Part shown: one piece after another, positions 6,446 through 11,724 of the stretch | Layout: every line of letters starts with the position of its first letter | How positions within the stretch are numbered: position 1 is the stretch's first letter | Assembly (NCBI GenBank): GCA_022428035.1 | Contig: JAKMDG010000516.1 | Coordinates: 1-11,724 of the forward strand | DNA: 11,724 bases | Direction of reading: 5' to 3' | Source: Longimicrobiales bacterium | Lineage (GTDB): Bacteria; Gemmatimonadota; Gemmatimonadetes; Longimicrobiales; Gaopeijiaceae | Notes under the pieces: generated by a model | What the model was told of the DNA's origin: nothing | The model's database searches: none | What the model saw: the letters and a program-made list of their open reading frames with translations, nothing else | Position numbers and translations under genes: made by a program

Positions 6446-6880
6446 GTGCGCGCTGAACTTCGCCTATGCGTCGCCCTCTCGATTCCGTTGCTGGGCGCGT
6501 GCGCCGGCGACACCCTGCTCGGGTTCAAGATCGGCGACATCGGCGGTCTGTGGATTGCTTCGAGCTATGAACACGTGAGCACCGCGAACCCATCGTTGCG
6601 TGTCGACATTGTGGCCCGTGACGGGGCGCTGCTCACTCTTTCGGTGGACGATTCCGTACAGCCCCCGGTCGTTGGTTCCACGCTTGACGACGGCCTGGGG
6701 GCTCCATCGAATCGCTCCGGGGCTGTTGATATCCGTCAGGGGCTGCTGACCCTTGGCGCGGAAACGTATGTCGTCGTTCACGACAATGACCGAATGACAC
6801 TCACGAATGAGAGTGGAGCGTTCGATTTCGGGAATGGGGTTGAGCCAGCTACGATTGTGATCAGCCTCGATCGCATCTGA
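6446..6880 (+). CDS. Small lipoprotein of unknown function
   Basis: From GTG 6446 the product has 144 residues. Two arginines near the N-terminus precede a hydrophobic stretch and a textbook lipobox LLGAC, with the lipid cysteine at C19. The mature part looks like a small all-beta domain: an opening IGGLWIASSYEH, then paired strands SLRVDIVARDGALLTLSVDD and ETYVVVHDNDRMTLTN, ending in TIVISLDRI. This pattern resembles lipocalin-like or calycin-like mini-barrels seen in hypothetical lipoproteins, but I recognise no family. ATG 6419 (153 residues) and ATG 6371 are open in the same frame. The GGAG before GTG 6446 and the compact signal peptide favour the shorter form. It is divergent from the ABC transporter and is followed directly by a hairpin, so it is probably a single-gene transcript. 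Confidence 0.72.
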   Translation: MRAELRLCVALSIPLLGACAGDTLLGFKIGDIGGLWIASSYEHVSTANPSLRVDIVARDGALLTLSVDDSVQPPVVGSTLDDGLGAPSNRSGAVDIRQGLLTLGAETYVVVHDNDRMTLTNESGAFDFGNGVEPATIVISLDRI

Positions 6881-6882
6881 TA

Positions 6883-6904
6883 CGCAGGCCGGTGCGGGCC
6901 TGCG
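6883..6904 (+). terminator. 8-bp GC hairpin after the lipoprotein gene
   Basis: CGCAGGCC (6883-6890) and GGCCTGCG (6897-6904) form a perfect stem with a 6-nt loop, starting 2 nt after the stop codon. No T-run follows, so it is either a high-GC terminator without a tail or an mRNA 3'-end stabiliser. The remaining stretch 6905-7031 before leuS shows no clear promoter, T-box or Shine-Dalgarno. Confidence 0.5.
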
Positions 6905-7031
6905 CTCGCCCCTTGGGTGGGCTTCCTGGCCCGTGTAGCTTTGCCCTTTCCTGCGCAGCTCTCCGGCCGTTTTATCGGAGTGTCGCGCCCTCGGCAGGAG
7001 TGATCAGCCGGCGAAATTCCGCTCAGTAGCC

Positions 7032-9485
7032 ATGGCGAACGAAGAGATGGACGGGTACGTCCCGTCCGCGGTGGAGCAGAAGTGGCAGCGCCTCTGGGAG
7101 GCGCGCGGCACGAACACGTATTCTCGTGAAGAGTTGGAGAACGCGGAGGACCCGTTCTACAACCTCATGATGTTCCCGTACCCCTCTGCGGAGGGTCTCC
7201 ACGTCGGCAACATCTATGCTTTTACGGGCGCCGACGTGCACGGGCGCTATCAGCGACTCCGAGGCAAGACCGTGTTCGAGCCGATGGGCTTTGACGCGTT
7301 CGGTATTCACTCCGAGAACTTTGCGCTGAAGATCGGCACTCACCCGATGGATCTGATTCCATCGAACGTGAAGAATTTTACGCGACAGCTGCGCCGCATC
7401 GGTGGGATGTTCGACTGGGAGCACTCGGTCGATACGACGGATCCATCGTATTACAAGTGGACCCAGTGGATCTTCCTGCAGTTCTTCAAGGCGGGGCTCG
7501 CGGAGCGCAAAGAAGCGCCGGTCAACTGGTGCCCGTCATGCATGACCGTGCTCGCCAACGAGCAGGTGGTTGGCGGTGAATGCGAACGATGCGGAACGCC
7601 TGTCGAACAGCGTCGGATCGCACAGTGGTTCTTTCGCATCACTGATTACGCACAGCGACTGCTGGACAACCTCGACCGCATCGACTGGTCCGATACGACG
7701 CTCAAGGCCCAGAAGAACTGGATCGGGCGGAGTACGGGCGCGCAATTGCGCTTCCCGGTCGTGGACGCGGACGGTGTCGAGACGGGTACGAACATCGAGG
7801 TCTACACGACTCGACCGGATACCGTGTTCGGGGCAACGTACGTCGTGCTGTCCCCGGAGCATCCCCTGGTCGACTCCGTAGTCGACGATGGCCTGCGCGC
7901 CCCCGTGTACGCGTATATCGATACGGCGTCCAAGAAGGACTTGGTCGCACGTCAGAAGATGGACAAGTCGAAGACCGGTGTCTCCACCGGAGGTTTCTGT
8001 AGAAATCCCGCAACGGGAGAGCTGATTCCGATCTGGGTGGCCGACTATGTGCTGATGGACTACGGAACCGGCGCGATCATGGCTGTACCAGGGCATGATG
8101 CGCGGGACTTCGAATTCGCTGAGCAGTTTGAACTCCCGATCTTGCGTGTCGTGGCGGCGGCCGGAGATGATGCAGATACGCCGCTCGAGGAGGCCTATGT
8201 GGGTCCTGGTCGCCTGGTAAACTCTGGCGACTTCACCGGTTTGGACGTCACCGAGTCGGTCGAGGTTGTGACCGCCTGGTTAGCGGAACAGGGATGTGGC
8301 GACGCGAAGATCAACTTCCGCCTGCACGACTGGTGCATTTCGCGTCAGCGGTATTGGGGCCCGCCGATCCCGATCGTACACTGTGACGCGTGTGGTCCGG
8401 TCGCCGTGCCCGAAGCGGACCTGCCGGTCGTTCTGCCCCGCGTGGAGGACTTCAAGCCTGACGATTCCGGTGTCAGCCCGCTCGCCCGCGTGGAGGAGTG
8501 GTACCGCACGACGTGCCCGGAGTGCAATGCTGAGGCACGACGCGAGACCGACGTGTCTGACACCTTCCTGGATTCCGGCTGGTATTTCATCCGGTATCCG
8601 TCGGCGGATTTCGACGACAAGCCCTTTGATTCCGCGATCACGAAGAACTGGCTGCCCGTAAATACGTACATCGGTGGGAATGAGCACGCAGTTCTGCACC
8701 TGCTGTACTCGCGCTTCATCACGATGGTGCTCAAGGACATGGGTCACATCGATTTCGAGGAGCCGTACGACGTGTTCCGCGCTCATGGGCTGATCATCGC
8801 CGACGGCGCCAAGATGTCCAAGAGCAAGGGCAACGTAATCGTACCGGATCCGATTATTGAGGAGTTCGGAGCGGACACGTTCCGGACGTACCTGATGTTC
8901 CTGGGGCCGTTTGGAGAGGGTGGAGACTACCGACCGCAGGGCATCCAGGGCCCCTATGGATTCCTGCACCGCTTATGGGACACGGCGGTTTCAGCCGACG
9001 AGGGTCAGCCCGATCCGGATGTCGAGCGGAAGATCCATCAAACGATCCGACAGGTTACCGAGCAGCTTCCCGAGCTTGGATACAACACGGCGATCGCTGC
9101 GATGATGGAGTGCCTGAACGTGATTCGTTCGGGGGGACGTTCCGCCGTGCGGGCTGAGATCGAGCCTCTCGTCGTCATGGTCGCGCCCTTCGCGCCACAC
9201 ATGGCTGAAGAGCTTTGGGAACGATTCGGACACGCGGGTAGCGTATTCGACGGTGCCAACTGGCCCACATTCGATGCCTCCAAGGTCGTCGAGTCGACGG
9301 TGCAGGTTGCGGTGCAGGTGAACGGCAAGTTGCGGGCGACGATCAGTGTCCCCAAGGATGCTGTGGAGGCTGATGTTGTCGCTGCAGCCCGCGCCGACGA
9401 CAACGTGGCTCGGCATATCGAGGACAAAGACGAGCGTCGGGTCATCTACGTTCCCGGTCGACTCGTGAACTTTGTGGTAGGCTGA
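7032..9485 (+). CDS. leuS: Leucyl-tRNA synthetase
   Basis: This 817-residue class I synthetase charges tRNA-Leu with leucine in the cytoplasm. The ATP site has the signature H57-V-G-N60, where HIGH normally ends in His, and K594-M-S-K-S598. A zinc module uses C167-x2-C170 and C184-x2-C187, and a second four-cysteine set is C451/C454 and C495/C498. The CP1 editing domain is present, with TTRPDT at 259-264 and HDARD at 355-359 (D356, D359), matching residues used to hydrolyse mischarged tRNA. HDWCISRQRYWG precedes the tRNA-binding part, and the C-terminal VQVNGKLR...VPGRLVNFVV domain is intact. Compared with E. coli LeuRS (860 residues), the leucine-specific insertion just before KMSKS is missing, and PAEQ-type residues are replaced by GIHSENFAL. 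ATG 7032 has no obvious Shine-Dalgarno; ATG 7047 is an alternative. The tkt gene follows after 90 bp. Confidence 0.97.
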   Translation: MANEEMDGYVPSAVEQKWQRLWEARGTNTYSREELENAEDPFYNLMMFPYPSAEGLHVGNIYAFTGADVHGRYQRLRGKTVFEPMGFDAFGIHSENFALKIGTHPMDLIPSNVKNFTRQLRRIGGMFDWEHSVDTTDPSYYKWTQWIFLQFFKAGLAERKEAPVNWCPSCMTVLANEQVVGGECERCGTPVEQRRIAQWFFRITDYAQRLLDNLDRIDWSDTTLKAQKNWIGRSTGAQLRFPVVDADGVETGTNIEVYTTRPDTVFGATYVVLSPEHPLVDSVVDDGLRAPVYAYIDTASKKDLVARQKMDKSKTGVSTGGFCRNPATGELIPIWVADYVLMDYGTGAIMAVPGHDARDFEFAEQFELPILRVVAAAGDDADTPLEEAYVGPGRLVNSGDFTGLDVTESVEVVTAWLAEQGCGDAKINFRLHDWCISRQRYWGPPIPIVHCDACGPVAVPEADLPVVLPRVEDFKPDDSGVSPLARVEEWYRTTCPECNAEARRETDVSDTFLDSGWYFIRYPSADFDDKPFDSAITKNWLPVNTYIGGNEHAVLHLLYSRFITMVLKDMGHIDFEEPYDVFRAHGLIIADGAKMSKSKGNVIVPDPIIEEFGADTFRTYLMFLGPFGEGGDYRPQGIQGPYGFLHRLWDTAVSADEGQPDPDVERKIHQTIRQVTEQLPELGYNTAIAAMMECLNVIRSGGRSAVRAEIEPLVVMVAPFAPHMAEELWERFGHAGSVFDGANWPTFDASKVVESTVQVAVQVNGKLRATISVPKDAVEADVVAAARADDNVARHIEDKDERRVIYVPGRLVNFVVG

Positions 9486-9564
9486 TTCGCACGTTCGTTC
9501 CTCTCCGTACGTGGCGTGCAATCGAGCCCGGTGGATGTTGGTTACGGTGATCATCACAATGGAC

Positions 9565-9570
9565 AGAGAG
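9565..9570 (+). promoter_or_regulatory. Ribosome binding site for tkt
   Basis: AGAGAG ends five bases before ATG 9576. It supports this start over the in-frame GTG at 9516, which would add 20 residues not typical of transketolases. Confidence 0.5.
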
Positions 9571-9575
9571 CGACA

Positions 9576-11618
9576 ATGAGTACGACCGAGCAGCTGGCGA
9601 TCGACGCGGTTCGAGTTCTTTCCATGGATGCGGTGCAGAAGGCCAACTCCGGACATCCGGGTACGCCGATGGCACTGGCTCCTGTCGGCTATGTGCTGTT
9701 TCACCGGCATCTCAACCACAATCCGGCGGATCCGACATGGCTGGACCGTGATCGGTTCATTCTCTCGATTGGGCACGCTTCGATGCTCATCTACTCGTTG
9801 CTTCACCTGAGTGGATATGACATCTCCGAAGAGGAGATCCGCAACTTCAGGCAGTGGGGCTCCCCGACCGCCGGGCATCCTGAGTATGGGCACGTGCCTG
9901 GAGTCGAAACGACCACCGGACCCCTGGGTCAGGGAGTGGCGAACTCGGTCGGATTCGCCATTGCTGAGCGTTGGCTCGCCGAACATTTCAATCGGCCCGG
10001 TCACCAGATCATCAACCATCGAACCTACGTCCTGTGCTCCGATGGTGATGTGATGGAAGGCGTGTCTCACGAGGCTGCTGCGATCGCTGGACACCAGAGA
10101 CTTGGAAAGCTGATCTGGATCTTCGACGACAACCGGATCACCATCGAAGGCTCGACCGATCTGTCTACGTCGACCGACCAGGCCAAGCGCTTCGAGGGGT
10201 ACGGCTGGCACGTTGTGCACGTTCACGACGGGAACGATCTCGAGTCCATCGATCTCGCGATTACCGAGGCCAAGGAAGAGACGGGCCGTCCGTCACTGAT
10301 CGTATTGCGGACTACGATCGCCTATGGATCTCCGGGCAAGGCTGGCAGTGCCTCGTCACACGGAGCGCCGCTTGGAGATGACGAGATTCGAGCCACGAAG
10401 CAGAATCTCGGTTATCCCTCGATGGAGCCGTTCCATGTCGATGCCGGAGCGCGAGAGCACTGGGCCCGATGCGTCGATAACGGGAAAAAACTTCACGAGA
10501 CGTGGGACCAGAGCTTCGAGGCGTACAAGGCTGAATACCCAGATCTGGCCGCACAATATGAATCGCTGATGGCGGGTGAGCTTCCTGCGGGTTGGGATGC
10601 TCACGTGCCGGACCTGGCCAGCGTAGCCTCGTCAGACGCGACCCGTGGCTGGTCGGGCAAGGTGATTCAGGGACTCGCAGCCGGCATGCCGAATCTGGTA
10701 GGAGGATCCGCTGACCTCGGGGGCTCGAACAAGACGGACATCAGTGGGGCGGAAAGTCTTCTGCCGGAGTCTCCCGCTGGGAGAGTCGTGCACTACGGTG
10801 TCCGCGAGCATGCGATGGGCTCCATCATGAATGGAATGACGCTGCACGGTGGCGTGCGGCCGTTCGCCGGTACGTTCCTGATTTTTTCGGACTATATGCG
10901 TCCGGCCATTCGGCTCGCGGGCCTCATGGGCCAGCCGCCGGTCTACGTCTTTTCACACGACTCGATTGGTCTCGGTGAAGACGGCCCGACGCACCAGCCC
11001 ATCGAGCAGCTCTCTTCGCTACGCGCGATCCCGAATGTCATGGATCTCCGGCCTGGTGATGGCCCGGAGACGGAGGTGGCTTGGCGTGTAGCCATAGAGC
11101 GCACCGACGGACCGTCTTTTCTCGCACTGAGTCGACAGAAAGTCTCTGTGCTTACGAGAGAGGGTAGCGCTGCGGCCGCTGAAGATTCGGCTGCGGAACG
11201 TCTCGCAGCCGCGGACGGACTGCGGCGCGGCGCGTACGTGATCGCCGAGGCTTCCCAGGGGACTCCACGCGTCATCCTCATGTCGAGCGGATCGGAGTTG
11301 TCGCTCGCGCTTGACGCGCGCAGTGAGCTCGAAGCCGACGGGATTCCCACGAGGGTAGTAAGCATGCCCAGTTGGTATCTTTTCGGCCTACAGAACACCG
11401 CATATCGGGACGAGATTCTTCCTCCCTCCGTGAAAGCGCGGGTATCCGTGGAAGCAGGGAGCACGTTCGGCTGGGATCGCTGGGTGGGATCCGAAGGTCA
11501 CTCGATCGGAGTCGATCACTTCGGAGCATCCGCTCCGGCCGAGGTCCTTTATGAGAAGTTTGGCATCACGTCCGAGGCCGTCGTTGCCTCAGCCAGGGAT
11601 CTGGTCGCCGATTCGTAA
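9576..11618 (+). CDS. tkt: Transketolase
   Basis: This 680-residue thiamine-diphosphate enzyme transfers two-carbon ketol units in the non-oxidative pentose phosphate (or Calvin) pathway. By my count, residues align almost one-to-one with the E. coli enzyme. Conserved histidines are H27, H67, H101 and H262. The metal/cofactor motif is S155-D-G-D158 through N186, where the family usually reads GDGD. The catalytic glutamate that activates thiamine is E411 in GVREHAMG. The substrate loop is H461-D-S-I-G-L-G-E-D469-G-P-T-H473, followed by FLALSRQ. All three domains are present: pyrophosphate-binding, pyrimidine-binding and the C-terminal domain ending LVADS. ATG 9576 is chosen for its AGAGAG and because MSTTEQLAIDAVRVLSMDAV matches the usual N-terminus. 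It lies 90 bp after leuS on the same strand, so co-transcription is possible but not shown. Confidence 0.97.
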   Translation: MSTTEQLAIDAVRVLSMDAVQKANSGHPGTPMALAPVGYVLFHRHLNHNPADPTWLDRDRFILSIGHASMLIYSLLHLSGYDISEEEIRNFRQWGSPTAGHPEYGHVPGVETTTGPLGQGVANSVGFAIAERWLAEHFNRPGHQIINHRTYVLCSDGDVMEGVSHEAAAIAGHQRLGKLIWIFDDNRITIEGSTDLSTSTDQAKRFEGYGWHVVHVHDGNDLESIDLAITEAKEETGRPSLIVLRTTIAYGSPGKAGSASSHGAPLGDDEIRATKQNLGYPSMEPFHVDAGAREHWARCVDNGKKLHETWDQSFEAYKAEYPDLAAQYESLMAGELPAGWDAHVPDLASVASSDATRGWSGKVIQGLAAGMPNLVGGSADLGGSNKTDISGAESLLPESPAGRVVHYGVREHAMGSIMNGMTLHGGVRPFAGTFLIFSDYMRPAIRLAGLMGQPPVYVFSHDSIGLGEDGPTHQPIEQLSSLRAIPNVMDLRPGDGPETEVAWRVAIERTDGPSFLALSRQKVSVLTREGSAAAAEDSAAERLAAADGLRRGAYVIAEASQGTPRVILMSSGSELSLALDARSELEADGIPTRVVSMPSWYLFGLQNTAYRDEILPPSVKARVSVEAGSTFGWDRWVGSEGHSIGVDHFGASAPAEVLYEKFGITSEAVVASARDLVADS

Positions 11619-11654
11619 GCACGTCCCGACTGCGCGACGCCTTCGAGAGGTCGC

Positions 11655-11673
11655 CCGAGGCTAGAGTCCTCGG
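11655..11673 (+). terminator. 6-bp GC inverted repeat after tkt
   Basis: CCGAGG (11655-11660) and CCTCGG (11668-11673) can pair around a 7-nt loop, 36 nt after the tkt stop. There is no T-run, and if the open frame at the right edge is real the repeat would lie at or just before its start, so this is a weak candidate. Confidence 0.28.
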
Positions 11674-11674
11674 A

Positions 11675-11724
11675 TTGCGGCTGGCAGTGGGGGCACCCGC
11701 GATACTGACTGCCGTCGGTTACGG
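11675..11724 (+). other. Possible start of a further gene, cut by the right edge
   Basis: One frame is open from 11555 to the end of the window, and its last third reads like protein: an Arg/Glu-rich lead (RDAFERSPEARVLG from 11633) followed by the hydrophobic LAVGAPAILTAVGYG. No ATG occurs in it. The first usual start codons are TTG 11675 and GTG 11687, and no well-spaced Shine-Dalgarno is visible. It may be a real gene with an alternative start, perhaps beginning in a signal peptide or membrane helix, or chance coding-like sequence. No product can be named. Confidence 0.22.

Noticed and set aside
6905..7031. T-box or other leader controlling leuS
   Set aside because: I see no specifier loop, antiterminator bulge sequence or terminator hairpin with T-run, and T-boxes are largely Gram-positive.
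8991..10226. 411-codon minus-strand open frame across the leuS end and tkt start
   Set aside because: It lies opposite two certain genes and has no recognisable domain or signal. Long antisense frames are common in GC-rich coding DNA.

Overview
The window is GC-rich, protein-dense bacterial DNA from a Gram-negative organism with an outer membrane. The evidence is an Omp85-type barrel, a second small outer-membrane barrel and five predicted lipoproteins. The style of the small lipoproteins and the unusual leucyl-tRNA synthetase would fit Gemmatimonadota or a similar deep-branching diderm phylum. That is inference, since there is no rRNA gene or other decisive marker here. I see no mobile element, CRISPR array, tRNA or rRNA.

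Region 1 (1-4540, + strand) is an envelope gene cluster. It holds the barrel end of an Omp85/BamA-TamA-like protein cut by the left edge, a small unknown lipoprotein, a COG3650-like lipoprotein whose signal peptide is written in a (GCC)7 repeat, a META-domain lipoprotein, a DUF4136-like lipoprotein with a very tryptophan-rich segment, and a small outer-membrane barrel. The last three are tightly packed: a TGATG stop/start overlap, then a 1-nt gap. They look like one translationally coupled unit. The gap after the Omp85 gene contains a perfect 9-bp inverted repeat, so the small genes may be transcribed separately from it.

Region 2 (4571-6355, - strand) is a full-length ABC exporter half-transporter with all nucleotide-binding motifs intact, convergent with the barrel gene. 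A divergent spacer of about 90 bp separates it from another small lipoprotein gene (6446-6880, +), whose end is followed by an 8-bp hairpin.

Region 3 (7032-11618, + strand) is housekeeping: leuS (leucyl-tRNA synthetase, with an HVGN instead of HIGH signature and no visible leucine-specific insertion before KMSKS) and tkt (transketolase, catalytic residues intact). The last ~100 bp may contain the beginning of another gene, which is uncertain.

Overall the window is mostly ordinary core and envelope genes. I find no clear new defence, mobile or biosynthetic system. The items most worth a second look are the uncharacterised lipoprotein/barrel cluster, the Trp-rich DUF4136 insert, the trinucleotide repeat in a signal peptide, and the divergent LeuRS.
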